A stretch of DNA of 64,000 bases from Sternotherus odoratus (lineage: Eukaryota > Chordata > Testudines > Kinosternidae), in assembly GCA_032164245.1 (NCBI GenBank), contig JAVMKO010000003.1:91263890-91327889 (forward strand). The letters are read 5' to 3'. Under the pieces are notes generated by a model. The model was not told the origin of the DNA, searched no databases, and was given only the letters and a program-made list of their open reading frames with translations. Shown here in pieces: positions 21,610 to 34,691 of the stretch (position 1 is its first letter; each line of letters starts with the position of its first letter). Position numbers and translations under genes: made by a program.

Positions 21610-23150
21610 GTCTGATGGGAATGAGATCCGGACTCAAGATATGCAGCAACAATTAGTTTAGACTGGAATTTAGGGGTTAGAGCAGTGTTAATAGAGGGAA
21701 GAGAATTAAATACCTTCGTTCTGTGCTTTGTCATTTTCTACTACATTTTCACTTTCTGATTCTCACTAGCATAATGCTGTAATGTTCGTGCTGTAGCAAC
21801 AGCAGGGGGATTTTTAGTTTGGGGTTTTTTGTTTTGTTTTAAAACATCTTAATTGAAAATTTAAAATAATAATTACATCATTTGGACTAAATTAATCCCT
21901 GGTGCAAATTCACATAAAGGAATGAAATTAGAGACAGCTTAAGCCCTTTGGGTTTTGTAAACATTTTCCCACACCCTGAAAAACAAAGCAGCCCTAGACA
22001 AGTGTATTTTTAAATTCCATTGTTTTTTTTTAATTGGTAAATATTAATTTAAATAAAAATGTGAGCTTTACTAATGATCACTGTGGATAATTATAGAAAA
22101 TATTCTTTCTTTTCCTTTATCTGTACAAATTATGTCCACACACAGAAGATTTGTATGTCCTTTTTTATATGTTATATATGGTACTCAACCAGGGGAAAGT
22201 CTGAAGTGAGGCATAGAGAGAAGGTTGAGATTTTGTTTTTTAAATATCTTCCTCAACAGCAGCAGTGGTAAGGACCAGGTAAAGAAAATCAGATCATGTG
22301 ATTATGTTAGCATACATTTACACATGCTATGGTTGTTTCTCTGCCCAGATACTGCATAACTGACTGAACAGCATTAGCTAGACACCACGTGGTATAATAG
22401 CAGACACTGAGAAAGACACTGAGAATTTGGTGTAGAGAAATCTTTTCAAATCTCCTTTTAAGAAACAAAAACAAACAAAAAACGGACAGTGGAGGAAGAG
22501 GAAACATTTTTTCCAAAGGTTCATTTATTTTTCTTATTTATTAGCTGACTTAGGGTGAAATTCCCACATGACAATAGTGGTCCCATAAGCCCCCCCCTTC
22601 CTCCCATACTACTGGAGTTCTTCTGCCTGTGGCATGGGAATTTGGGGACAGCGCAAACTGGTTGACCTCACAAAATGGAGGCTAGCATGGAGGCTAATTG
22701 GGGCGTCGGAAAGCACAATAACTGAATCCACATAATTGCTGATTTAATGGTACAATCTGCCACCCAAATACTAGACTAGATTCAGGAATCAGCCATCTGG
22801 GCTACATGCTGGAAAAATGCAGGTTTTATGTCCAACATAGCATCCAGTGATTCCAACAACTTTCTTATTATCGGTGTATGAGTTCTGGGAACTTTGGAAA
22901 GGAGTTTGAAAAAATGTGAAATTGTGTTCTTTGAGAGGTGAGAGCAGGAAACAGTTGAGTCATTGATATATAATGACCCCCAGATACAAGGTATTAAAGA
23001 AGCAGGCTCCAGAAAAATAGATGAGCATCAGTTTGAGAGGAATTATAAAAATATGATGAAGGAAAGAAGAATTCAGCAAACTCCTTCACTGGATCCCCCT
23101 TCCCTCACATCAGACTCTTCTCCCATGCAGAAATGCCCCACAGGAACCAA
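21610..23150. other. Gene-free AT-rich stretch
   Basis: Poly-T/A runs (21830-21850, 22021-22032) and AT-rich sequence. No coding segment, RNA gene or clearly bounded repeat recognised. Confidence 0.5.
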
Positions 23151-23152
23151 TG

Positions 23153-23272
23153 GGGCTAGATTCTGATCTCATTTACACTGGAGTGACTGTGACACACTTT
23201 CACTGAGTCTGAAGTTAGCTGAATTACTCTGGATTCATAATGGTATAAGTGAGATAAGAATCTGGTCTATGA
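23153..23272. repeat. Ancient palindromic repeat
   Basis: Ends AGATTCTGATCTCATTTACAC and AAGTGAGATAAGAATCTGG are inverted copies. The middle has the ACTCTGGATT...ACTGGAGT pairing. Same family as 4185-4405 and 38463-38562. Confidence 0.6.
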
Positions 23273-23274
23273 AG

Positions 23275-24360
23275 TCCTGTGCTAGCATCAGGCAATTTTC
23301 TGTGGCAAGGTCAAAAATTTCAGAGGCTCAACACCTTGTGTTTTCTTTTCCCTAGGCAGTTATCATGGACGAAACACCTGACACCCTTCACCATCAGTAA
23401 ATGACTTCCATCCTTCCAACTGAGCATGCAGATGCAAACGAATATGCTGTTCTCATGATCAATTTTATAGAAAATTTTTCATTCACTCCCCATATATATT
23501 TCATTTGTTTCTCTAGATGAGGAATTTTGAATTGCATCCTATTTCTGGATATTGTTTGGAGGTTTTGGAGGTCTTCAGAGAATGAATAAAACTCTGCTTT
23601 AGAAATGCTCCATGGCTCTGCAAGTGATCATGACAGGAACCAGCTCCGTTTTTTACCGATAGTATAGAAGGGCAGAAATCTAATAATGATGATCTTGGAT
23701 CTAGCAGCATCAACAGAACTGAGAAACTTATTGGATGTTTTGACCTCTAGTGGACTATTTCCCCAAACTTCACTGGTTTCATTTCAACTGTATCTCATTA
23801 CAAAGCATATAACTCATTTTAGAGCCAAATCTACTTCTATCTCTCACATACTTGCTCTATCTACTAGATTATTCTTATAAGTGATAATCAGAAATAAAAA
23901 TCTTGAGATGATTGTAGTTAACATTATACATGTTAAAAATCCAACCGTATATCAAGTTTTCCTATGTACTACTTTTTGTGATGTTTTTCATATTGGGCAT
24001 TTTTATACACTACAAAATGTGAGAATCCTACATTTGGGTCTTGGAATGTCAAGGGTTATACCCACAACAGGCTGGTGAAAAACTATCTACATATTTCATT
24101 TTCTCTACTTTCTATTCCAGTAAGAATATCTCAGTGGGGAAAGGAATTTCTCTAAGCATAAACTACCTATCTGCAAACCTATCTACGCATCGAGGCTGGC
24201 TCAGATTTCTAACAGGCACTGTATTGCTAAAGAATGAAATTACTCTACCCTTTCGAACAATGAAATTGCATCAGTGAAGTACATGAAGTGAATTTTTCCA
24301 CTATTGTGTACGGCCATGCAAGTTCAACTTCAGGCACATGGGCTGTGTCATATAATATGT
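23275..24360. other. Gene-free AT-rich stretch
   Basis: Nothing recognised beyond AT-rich unique-looking sequence. Short open frames (for example 23686-23880, 23881-24078) lack domains and codon bias. Confidence 0.5.
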
Positions 24361-24362
24361 GG

Positions 24363-24878
24363 TGTGATGGGCTATACAAACCCCACTCAGGCCAGGAAAG
24401 GGTTAATGAGCTACTGTGTGCTCAGTCAGTCCTGCCGTGTCACACTTGCCACAGCTGTCAGGCTTGGAGGGAGAGGTTAAAAAGGGAGAACACAGCTCAG
24501 TTGGTAGCTGACTGGCAAGGAGAAGAGATCTCCAGTACTTGCTTTGTGACATCTCTTAAAATGGCTGTCAATCAGAGCTTTCCTCAGGGAAGGTAGGCCT
24601 GATGTGGGGCTAGTATTCTTATGACTTGCTAGGGGTGGCTTGCCAGTGGTTGTTGAGGCAGAGAGCAGACTGCCTGAAGGGGCTGACAGTCAAATAACCT
24701 CTCTGGGTTTTTTGGTTCTCTCGACTGGGGCCTTGAAAGTGGTTTTGCCTGAGCCCAGGAGTGATCTGGGGCCACATGGTTATAATGTGCCACACATTAA
24801 TGTTTGTATCTTCTGATTAGTAAATCTTAGTTTATTCACCTTTATTGCAGTTGTGATGCAGAGGCCTACCAAGTCACA
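24363..24878 (+). mobile_element. Probable solo LTR or LTR fragment
   Basis: Starts TGTGATGGG and ends AAGTCACA (TG...CA) over 516 bp. Internal wording (AAAGGGTTAATGAGC; CTCAGTTGGTAGCTGACTGG; GGGGCCACATGGTTA; TTAGTTTATTCACC near the 3' end) resembles reptile retroviral LTRs as I remember them. No clean 5-bp duplication is visible, so the boundaries are tentative. Confidence 0.45.
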
Positions 24879-24879
24879 A

Positions 24880-26500
24880 TGTACACTATTCTGTAATTGA
24901 TAGAAACAACATCTGTTTGTTTACACTAAATTAACTATAGTGCAACGTGTATGACTCCAAACAATGTTGGATTGAAAATGATGAAGAATGGCTTTTACCT
25001 ATTCTCCAGGTAGGACTTCAACGGGATTTGTAGACTGACTACTATCTGGAAACTTCTACATTCAATCTAAGATTTTCAGGCTGCCTGTAGGATATTTCTG
25101 GATCCCTAAAACTTTTAATGTCATTACATGGCAGCATAACATTTTTGATGCAACAGCATCGTTTTGTCACAGCTTGGTGACATTTTGGTGCAACACAATG
25201 CAAAATGGTTATTGGTGAAATCTTAGGAGTGCAGGCTTCCTCAATTGCCAATATGGAGGAAGACACTAGAGGGCACTTTGGTGTTAAATGTATCATGGGA
25301 ATTGACTTCCAGCACTGACTGTAACGCTGAAATTTCCCTGTTCAGTCATTGAAAGGAGTGGAGAGGAGTGTGTATACCCTTGCTAGGAGTTTGCAGAAGA
25401 CTGAGGAGAGATACACAGGTAGAAGAGTCAGGATCTTTCCTTTAATGGCTATATAAGAGAGAGCTTTAACCAGGGAGAAAGCAGAAGCCCTGGTGTGCAA
25501 AATGGAGGCTCATTTTCATCAGGTTGATAGACATGGCTATGCCATTCTTGTATAGGAGCCTCCTCACCTCTTTCTCTCCTGCTGAGTAAAGAAAGGTTTA
25601 CACTAGAGTGCATTGCAGAATGTCAAGTAGCTGAGTTATAATGGAAAAGACTTCAGCTGATTACAGCAGAGAAAGATAAAATGAGAATGAGACCCTAAAG
25701 CCATTGTTATCCCCTGAAGACAGTCTTTCCAAAAAGTTTGGGAGCCTTCTCTAGTCATGCTGCACAACTAAATAGGTAATCTCCTGCTTAGTTTAAGTTT
25801 AAATAAATAGAATTACACTAGGGCTGATTTTGGACTATTTTATATATAACAATTCACTGAGACATTTGTAACCAGCACTGTTTTTATCTGAACACATACT
25901 TCATCTTCACATCCCAGTTTTCTGTAAAACACTGCTTAGTGAGCTCAGTCAATTCTTCTTTCTTGGAGTCAGCTCAGTCTCTGATTACTTAGATTTGGTA
26001 TCGATGTGTGCTCATGATTGGGAGAGCAGAAACAGTCATTATCAGAGCATGCATCAGTGTCAGCAAAATAGAGAAATCCATACCCCCTTGACATTGTAGA
26101 AAATATTCTTCCAGAGCTCTGTAATCTAGCCTGTAACCTAGCCCTCCTTTGTAGCATTTTTATCCTTTTATATGTCCTTTTATATGTCCTTCTATAACCC
26201 AAATTGCACATAAGATACATACTTTATGTTCAGGATCTAGCTGATATATATTTCAGGTTTCCTATATGCTCTATTCCAGTTTTTCTCCTAAGTATGGGGC
26301 ATGCCTCCCACTGACAGGGAGGGGGGCATGAGGAGCTGAGTGGGGGCATGAAAGATGTATAAATGAAGATGGACAGCCTTTAACAACACACGTCAGGGCT
26401 GAAGGAGGGTGATGCGACATGGTTCATTTTCCTGAAGATTGACTTTGCTGTCTAAAGGTTGGAAAACACAAACTATGAACATAATCCAAGCAGACGGGAT
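24880..26500. other. Gene-free AT-rich stretch
   Basis: No supported feature. A short direct repeat (CCTTTTATATGTCCTTTTATATGTCCTT, in 26160-26195) is the only small-scale structure noted. Confidence 0.5.
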
Positions 26501-26519
26501 TAATGAGACTTGAACATAA

Positions 26520-26740
26520 GAGATCAAATTCAGGCTGGAGTAAGCAGGTGCAACTCCCATGGAAGTCTTTGGCCTGACAACAATAGGTGTCAACTCCAGG
26601 GGTGCTCCAGCAGCCAAACTCCTCCCACCCCCCAGCACCTCCTGCCCTCTGGCATCCTGCTGATCAACTCCTCCCCCTCCTTCCCAGCGCCTACTGCACT
26701 GCTCCTGATTTATTCTAGTGTTGGTGAGATCTGAATCACC
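26520..26740. mobile_element. DNA-transposon fragment (GGGGTGCTCCAGCAGCC type)
   Basis: Contains GTCAACTCCAGGGGTGCTCC followed by a C-rich stretch like that at 14180-14350. It is probably a piece of the same element type. No ends resolved. Confidence 0.35.
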
Positions 26741-26744
26741 CTCA

Positions 26745-28525
26745 TGCACCACTAAACTATACTATCTTTAGTTAACAGCTGTGAGAATTTACAGGTGTTC
26801 AAATCATTCCATTGATATAATAGAAACTTATTAAAAATTACAGCGTGAAATATATAACAATCTCAGTGAAGCATAGGGTTTAAACAAAACAAATTCATGA
26901 GTTCCATAGTTTACTTCAGGACTTATAGGCATAGAAAAGTTCAGTCTCCAGGTCCATTCAACCCTTGGGCTTTCTGTTGAGATCACCAACAAGGATTTTA
27001 AGTGTGACCCTGGTTTTTGTACTATGGGCTTCTAGCAACTGGACTGAGACCAATGTGGTCTGCAGTTTGGTCTTCTAAAAATAGGAATGGTAAGGTAATT
27101 TTACTAACATGGCTTTGAGTCATTACTCAGAGGAGGAGAAAAGCATATATTTTGCTTGGACAATTGTGGAGTTATGAGGAACACACGTCTCTGGGAAAGG
27201 AGGAGGTGGAGATGGACGGACTGTTTATAATGTGTGGAACTTCTGTTACTTCTGTAATTTCTGTTACTGTGAATTAAAGACCTGCTCCTCTGCCCAGATA
27301 TGTGACTGTCTACGGGTAAATTAATTGCATTAAAAATGTTACTGCATGTTGCTCAGTGGAATTAAATGATTGATTTACCTTATAGCAAACCTAATGGGGC
27401 ATTGTGTAGTGAGGACCAGTCAGTGACTGGTGGTGGCACCTAAATTTGGCCAGGAGAAAAAATATGCACTGATCTCTCATCTGGTACAGGTGGAAAAATG
27501 TTCCCTTATTTGACCCTACTATGGTGGTGACTCTCCCATAGGACAAAATAGAAAACATGCTATCTCTACAGATATTCAAGTACCTATAATGCAAAATATT
27601 GTGTCACAAACACATCTGAGGGAAATTCAAATTCAAACTCAAGCTTGCAGTGCACATAATTGCCTTTGTCTCTTGTCTTAGCAACCAACTATGTACCTGG
27701 CTGCTAAGACAAGCAATAGTGGCATCTATTGCTTTAGTGTGAGTTTGAATTCCACTGGGAGGTGGTCGGCCACAGTGAAGAAGATAAACATAATTTGCAG
27801 TGCTTTGTGGAGCAGGCTTGTTGTTCAGAGTTGATGCAAGGTGAAGAGCATCTCTGGCCTGAAGACAGATGTGATCATTGAAGCATGAGGTAGGAAGACA
27901 ACAGTGCAAGCCATTGGCAGCTTTGCAAATTCTGGAGAAAAAAATGACATTAGCCCCAGAGAAGGGGTGATGCAGCAAACTAGCAAGTGAGTGACACATG
28001 TCAGGCTGGAGTCTTTTGCTGGATGCCCCCCAAAATTAATAGCGACTTTTTATTTTCATATTAAGGACAATCAGAAACAGGGACTAAACCTATCTGGAAC
28101 TAATGTGGGTTAGTAAGAAACTTTCCTAAGAGTTATAGACTAGTTTATGCCCTGAAAGATTTGAAATTAATTGAATACAGATTTGTGCATCAGTTATTTC
28201 CTAGGAGGTGTGTGTAAGGTGGAGGTTTCTCATGGAGACTTTGAGTCAGGCTTTTTTTGAGTCAAATGCAGTGTGATCTTCACCCCTTGCTGCAAGATGG
28301 CCCTGAGCTCTTGTGTGTCAGTTTTGTCTACTCACATTCAGGTATCACTAGTCTCCACAGCTGGCTGAATGGAGTTGAGAAGTAGATTGACACCCTAGAA
28401 ATTCAGTCAGCAAAATGGGATGTAATCACACACGAGAACAAGGATTGAAAATATGCCTGTTTATCTGTGGATAAATGAAGGATTTCAGGGCCAGATTCTC
28501 AGATAAGCCCAATAAGTATAGGGTG
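26745..28525. other. Gene-free stretch
   Basis: No exon, RNA gene or bounded repeat recognised. The 131-codon minus-strand frame at 27604-27999 shows no domain and I do not support it as a gene. Confidence 0.45.
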
Positions 28526-28534
28526 ATTTAGATC

Positions 28535-28790
28535 AGTGGTTTTCAAAGTGGGGTCTGATGTGGGTTATGTGGGAGTCAGTTCCTTGAGCCAGGGCAGGAA
28601 CATGCTGAAATGGCATTCTGGCACTTTTGCCGCATGGAGGATGCCGTTTTGTTCTCAAATTCTGTGAGGTGAGCATAGAGGTGTAGTAAGCAGCCCTACA
28701 TTGCTACTTCAAAACATCTACAGTTGGGTTGGCTGGGTGCAAGAGGGGGTGGATCACCACAGGCCCAAAGTGCTTGGTGTTCTAGGGGTT
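28535..28790 (+). mobile_element. hAT-Charlie-like fragment
   Basis: Begins CAGTGGTTTTCAAAGTGGGG, a typical hAT/Charlie terminus. The other end is not found before the next element at 28802, so the copy is truncated or interrupted. Confidence 0.4.
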
Positions 28791-28801
28791 ATAGGGTATG
28801 C

Positions 28802-29745
28802 TACTCCTGGGGGAGTTCTGTGCCAAGAAACTAAAAATTCTGTGCATAATTAAAATCCTGCAAAATTCAACATATTTTATTTGTCAAAATAACATAATAT
28901 AATCATGCTAGTTTCAATTATTTTGGTAATTTATTTCAAAATACCTGTCAGTTTTTTTGACAATACATTTCTTACTGCACATATCAGTGCAGAACTTGAG
29001 TAAGAACTCATTTAAACTACAATACAGAAATGTATTTGCTGCACCCCTCAGAAGCAGTGCAAAGTCTTGGAGGAGTCAGGGGTACCAGATGAGCTGAGGG
29101 AGAGGGAAGTAATTGCCTGGAAGGAGTCTGGGAGTGAACTTGGAGGATTGTTGGATGTGCGGTGGGAGAAGTATGGAATAGATCTTTTGGGGGAGGGATT
29201 GTTAGGGAGTTGGAGAATCTTCCTCATGCAGATCCTGGCTGACCCTAGCCACTCTCATTCAGTCAGACACATCTGCCCCATCCTCCTATGTACCTGAACC
29301 CTCACTCATCCATCTTCTTCCCCACATCCCCATGTGGCCTTGCACCCCCACTCCCATTGAACCCCTGGACCAGTGCTATCACCCCACTAACTTCTGTGCC
29401 TCTGCCCCAGTCTATTCCTCCTCCCAAGCCCTTCTGAACCCCAGTCTGTGATCCCCCAGCAACCCCCATGTGCCCCACTCTGTCTGTCCCCTCCCATATC
29501 CCATGCCTCCTCACCTGGCCCCATGAGTAGGATACTGTGAGGAAGGCAGCCTCTCCTCCTTCCTCATAGTGGGCTGCTCTGGCTTGGAGCAAGCTGCCTG
29601 CTCTTTGGGTGCCACAGCAGCCTCTGCTGAGCAAAAGCTCCAATTGCAGCATCTCCCTAGCAGCACGTATTTTTTTTGTGAAAAAATATCTGCAGGGTTC
29701 ATGAATTCTGGACACGTGCAGTGGCGCAGCTTTTCCCCAGTAGTA
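28802..29745. mobile_element. DNA transposon (TACTCCTGGGGG ends)
   Basis: The left end TACTCCTGGGGGAGTTCTG and the reversed right end TACTACTGGGGAAAAGCTG are inverted copies; both continue to TG(C/T)GCCA. A sequence like GAATTCTG recurs in the subterminal parts. About 944 bp, no transposase. I recognise this end type from turtle genomic DNA; probably hAT, but no 8-bp duplication is evident. Confidence 0.6.
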
Positions 29746-29749
29746 ATAT

Positions 29750-30735
29750 AATGTAACTCATAGGCTGCAGTAAACTAGAGTAGCTAGCTTGGGGGAGGTG
29801 GGATGGTGCCTTCTGGAATTGTAGGAAATAATCAAACCTTGTATATTTAATATAGGATTATTGCTTTTCCCCACTCCCAAGTATTATTCTTTGGTATGGA
29901 TATTTACTCAAGAGCAGATTTAAATCCTTGCATCTGATGTTCCTATTTATTTATGACACGGAGTAGCCAAGAGGTGATACATGGTGATGCAGACATTTTG
30001 AAACCTTCCAGTTTCAGACACATGGCATGCTATATTAAGAAAGGAAATATTGATTGTGCTATAAATTATACTGATTATAATAATTTATAGATGACTGGAG
30101 GGTTTCTGACTCTCACTCATTTTGAGAGGAGTACAATTTAACCCTCTCTCTCCTGCAGTGTAAGACAGTATACCTGTAGGCATCTACCATCAGCTCTTTT
30201 GCACTCTCTGCTTGGAATTAGAAACAAACTGTGACTTTTGTGTTATTTGTTTAAGATAACTAAAATATAGGGCAAAATTCCACACACTTAGCCCCTTATT
30301 CCACAAGAAGTCCTGTTTGCTGTGATATTGGAGGAACTATTGAGACAATGCAATTCTTACAAAGAAAAGAAAAATCTGACACAATCAAGTTTGCATGTTT
30401 TCCTAGACAGTGTTGTCTGGCATTTGTATTGCTAATGCTACAACTTAAAATTGATTTTTCAGCATTAGCCAATCAATATACTGGGGCAAGCCATTCTTGC
30501 AAAATATTTCCATTCTACTAGACATAAATAGATTTTATTTAACCTCAGATTTTGTATGTTTTCTAGTTTCACCTAATTTTCAAGAGAAAAGAATGTAAAA
30601 AATAAATAAATACAGAAATCGCTAATACTATCAGTTGATGGAAATGAAAATGGAGAGTGAGTCTTGCCAAAGTAAAGGTAGGGATTGCTGACACCATCTC
30701 TTGGTGAGAATATTAAATGATTTCTCACTGATTTG
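29750..30735. other. Gene-free AT-rich stretch
   Basis: AT-rich, no recognised feature; a short A/T tetranucleotide run (AAATAAATAAATA) at 30600-30611. Confidence 0.5.
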
Positions 30736-30738
30736 TAG

Positions 30739-30906
30739 TGTTGCTGTAGCCATGTTGGTTACAGGATATGAAAGAGACAAGGTGGGTGAGGTAAGTACCT
30801 TTTCCAGATCTCAAGAAGAGCTCTGTGTAAGCACAAAAGCTTGTCTCTTTCACCAACAGATGTGGGTCCAATAAAAAAATATTACTTCATCCACTTTGTC
30901 TCTCTG
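30739..30906 (+). repeat. Foldback dispersed repeat, copy 1
   Basis: GTTGCTGTAGCCATGTTGGTT, then AGAGACAAGGTGGGTGAGGTAA near the left and an inverted TTACTTCATCCACTTTGTCTCTCT at the right. Between them are CAAGAAGAGCTCTGTGTAAG and AAAAGCTTGTCTCTTTCACC. The same family is at 59491-60725, where it hosts two hAT insertions. Confidence 0.75.
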
Positions 30907-30959
30907 ATTTGTATGTTAACTGAGATGGACATGTTGTAAAAATAATTAGTAGTTGTTTT

Positions 30960-31800
30960 AAAACGTGTGTTAACTACCTGTGACCAAAAGCACCCATGTA
31001 GTCATAATATGATTGTAATAACCTTTGTGCAAAATATGCCTTGTGAGGCATTGTTTAAAAACTAATAACACACTGATTGTCAATATTCTTGTGTAATGTA
31101 TGTATGAAATGTGTATTAAGAGTTATGAACATAAGATGAAATTATGACTACAATGTAGTTTACCAAAGAATTCTGAGGATGTGGTAAATTGGTTTCTCAA
31201 AGACAAAAGAGAAACTGACACATCTAGCCAAGTGTTACCAAAGGTGATTGGTTATCACCTGTCACGTGGCCATTCTTTGGTAACAAACCATGGCGAAAAC
31301 AGATCAAGCTGCATTTTTTATGGTTAAGAGGTGCCCCTAGATATTGAACCTGGCCTTTGTTGCTGCCAACTCCACCTGGCAGAAGGATTACAGAAACAAA
31401 AGCTGACATTCTTATGTAACCACGACTCCCAGAGGTTGGCTAGGTCCTGTGCTCAAACCCAGTGGTTCTGCTTTAATCCAGCCCTAGCTGGAAGGCTGCA
31501 TCTTGTCTTTTGTGCTCAATACCATGTGAAGATTCAGTTCAATCTTGTGTTTGAAACGTGGGCTTCACACTGGCCAAAAGGAGAGGAAGAAGATTCTACC
31601 TGTTAGATGTTGGCACCATTCAAATCTGGGTTTAGAGGGTTAAAATATGTGGTGGGGAAAATTATGCGCCAATTATGCCCTTTTCCATCACTTGCCCGAT
31701 ATAACTACTTGATGCAGGGAATTCTCTGGAGGGATCTAACTCAAAGCTTGAATGGCTTAATTCTGAGAGGACTCCAATACTTTTTTTTTTCCTTCCAGTT
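30960..31800. mobile_element. Possible LTR-retroelement remnant
   Basis: Phrases such as TTTGTGCAAAATATGCCTTG and GTGAGGCATTGTTTAAAAACT resemble reptile LTR-element sequence as I remember it. There are no clear termini or reading frame. Low-confidence call. Confidence 0.25.
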
Positions 31801-31809
31801 TCCTTAGTT

Positions 31810-33060
31810 CATTTCACTCCCAATTCACAGGTGAGTTCAATGACAGTCAGAAAGACTGGGTCACAGCAGGAGCACTGCAATATATGCATGAAAAGAGAGT
31901 GATCTCAACACTCGGACTTGTAAGTGTTCTTTTGAATTCACTGCTGTTGCCAAACTACTGCCAATTTTTCATCTGACACAGCTAGATATCTAACTCTTTG
32001 GTGACAAGGGAGATTATGATGGATCTTGCTAAAGCAGATTAGACCCTCTCTGTATTTCACTCACTCACAGATCAAGAATCCTCTCTCCTTTCATCCTGGC
32101 TGGATGTATTTCCCTTTCATCCATGTTCAAGTTATTATATTTTTTTCCCCTCCCCAGTGTAGAGACTGCCTTCATGCTACATCTTGTTCTGGTTACTAGT
32201 TGAATGACTTCAGGCAAGAGTAAGTTATATGATAAGTTGGCTTTGTTATTGGCTGTCAGACTATCTACTTGAATTTTCAGCCTGTCCTCAAAACAACTGA
32301 ACAATGATCTGAGGTACTTTGTGTCTCAAGATTACTGTAAAAGAGTTTGCACAGGAATTTTTCTATTGCTCTGTAAAATCTGTACTTATTGTGTAAAATA
32401 ATGCACACATACTGTACAGTGGTTATGAAATGTAATATGCAATAATATAATTGCTGAAAGTGTCTACAGTATGGCTAATGGTGTGAGCACAAATACCATT
32501 TTGTTTCTCCCAGATATAATCACCAACAGACTGTAGGTTGTATGATTATTAGCAAAACAGAGCACCACTATGGTGCTTCAGGCAAAATAATAATAAGGTT
32601 GCAGATACAGCAAGAACCAACACAAGCCAGCAGCACTAGTTAATGTGTTCTGTTGCATTATTAGTATTACCTACTTTCAGCTTCTAGCAATAATCTTGAG
32701 GCTGTCATTTTTTCTGAATTCTTGCCATCTCGCGGTCTTACTCCTTTATTGATGCTAATGTTTCAAAGCATTCAAATGTATCTAGGGACTATAAATTCCA
32801 TTTCCTTTGAACAAGTATAAGGCTAACGGAAATACTTGGTTATGAGTTTAGCCAGGCAGCTAGTTTTCTTGAGACTGCAGACTTATGGTTCCTCGTAGTT
32901 GTTGAATTTTTTGAGTAATTTATATATGTTATTACTACTTCAGATCTATAAAATATAGATCCTATGTCCTGGGTGCCTATCCCATAAGGTAAAACACACA
33001 ACACAACATAACAGGACTGCCTTATCACCAACCCAGTTATTAGCCCTTTTCCTCTTTAAT
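31810..33060. other. Gene-free AT-rich stretch
   Basis: No supported exon, RNA gene or bounded repeat. Confidence 0.5.
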
Positions 33061-33065
33061 AGCTG

Positions 33066-33780
33066 TGACATACCAGGGTACAGCCCAGAGCAGTGAGAGG
33101 TTGCATCACCCTTGACCTGCAACCTTGGGTGCCTTACAATGCCATAATGAAGTCACCTGGGCTACTCACAAACAGCCTTCCAGCATACATGCCATACATT
33201 GAGTGTCTGTGGGTAACTGCAGCCTGTCAGCTGTACCCTGGCTCCTACCAGCCTTAGTTATACTGCAGGGTGACCCCAACACCCCCCCGATCCCAGATTT
33301 CCCCCCAGAAAGGTATGTCCTGTACTGCCAAGCCTTCTCCTGGAAAGTACAGATATTTTAAATCCTTTATTCCTTTAAGGGAATAATATGCCAGCTGATT
33401 ATCACAAATAGTTATTCAGAAACTTCAATTTAAATGCAGGGGGTTAAAACCAGCAAAACAAGTTTATTATCTACAAAGAGCAAGATTTTAAGGGGAAATA
33501 GGTAATGAGGCAAAAAAAATTAGAAATGGTTACAGGACAAATAAAGATAAGGCATTTCTGAATGCCTGTTACAATAAACTATATTATATTCAAGCAAAGT
33601 TTCTCACCACAAGCTCCAGCAGATTATTGACCAAAGTCTCAGGTCAGGACCCCTCTTCCTGAGTCCAACACCTGCTTTCTTTGTTGCTTCAAGTGCAGTG
33701 AATGAGATGGGCAGGGAGGAAGACAGAGGGGTGTCCCTTGGGGTTTTTGTCCCTCCTTTTTATAGTTTCAGTCCCCTTCT
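33066..33780 (-). mobile_element. Probable LTR-type repeat, antisense
   Basis: A block with GACATACCAGGGTACAGC, CTGTACCCTGGCTCC, AAAACAAGTTTATTATCTACAAAG and GGTTACAGGACAAATAAAGA. I recognise this sequence type from turtle endogenous retroviral LTRs in antisense. Ends and target duplication are not resolved. Confidence 0.35.
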
Positions 33781-33869
33781 TGAAAAATCATTTCCACCTG
33801 AGAACCAGGAGACAAAGAGTCTGTGTGGAAGGATGTTCCCTGCTGGATTTTTGGCAAATAGAGTAGAAC

Positions 33870-34190
33870 CACCTTATGGTATTCACCCTACAAGGCTTTC
33901 TACATGCTCAGACAGTGTCTCCCATGTCTACACTGCTACTTGTAGCACTGTACTGCCCTGATGCCTTTCCACTGCCTTCCCCAGAAAGGTTCTGGCAGTG
34001 GGGAAAGGCTCTGGCAACTCCGTCCTTCCAGAATCGTTCCCTGCTGCCTCTCTTCTGCGAGAGGCTTTCACTTTTTCATGTAGCTACACACTACACTGTG
34101 GATGTTGACTGCTTTGCTGTGCAGTGAGTAGCTACATTTGTGTCTATATGCTGCTGCAACTGTAGGAACAAAGTACATTAACACCTACTG
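33870..34190. mobile_element. DNA-transposon-like fragment
   Basis: Contains CATGTCTACACTGCTACTTG on the left and AGTAGCTACATTTGTGTCTA on the right, a weak inverted pairing (GTAGCTACAC also at 34081). The interior GAAAGGTTCTGGCAGTGGGGAAAGGCTCTGGCA is a local direct repeat. Family uncertain. Confidence 0.35.
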
Positions 34191-34691
34191 CACTACATGG
34201 ACATGTGTGAGGAACTGCAAAATTGCATTTCATAAATGGCACTTTCAACCATGACCCAAAATGTGCATAGTTGCTCTTCAAGAGGGCCACTTACATGACT
34301 AGTTATAGAAGGATCTAGAATGTAATTCCATTTCTAATTCAGTTCCACTCTGAAACTGGCTTTGTGCCTAGAGCATTTTAATTTCCTCACACACCTGATA
34401 GTTTCCAGCTATTTATCTTTTTTAGCAAAGCAATTAGACACATATTTAAGTGCTTTGTTGAATTGGGATGGACTTGAACAAGTGCTTAAATGCTCTGCTG
34501 AATTGGGGCCTGCGTGTCTGTAAAACTAAGCAGGTGAATGCATTTAAATCACTTCTCCTTTGACACTGTTTGACAAAGGCCCCAGTGTGACAATAAGACC
34601 CTCTCAATGCCAACTGGAAAACAGTTCATGTCACGTAACAGCAACTCCTATCAGGAATGACAAACTCACTATGCGTAACACACTGCTGTCA

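Noticed and set aside
27604..27999. 131-codon minus-strand frame as a possible gene
   Set aside because: No recognisable domain, no splice or promoter context and no clear composition bias; may be chance.
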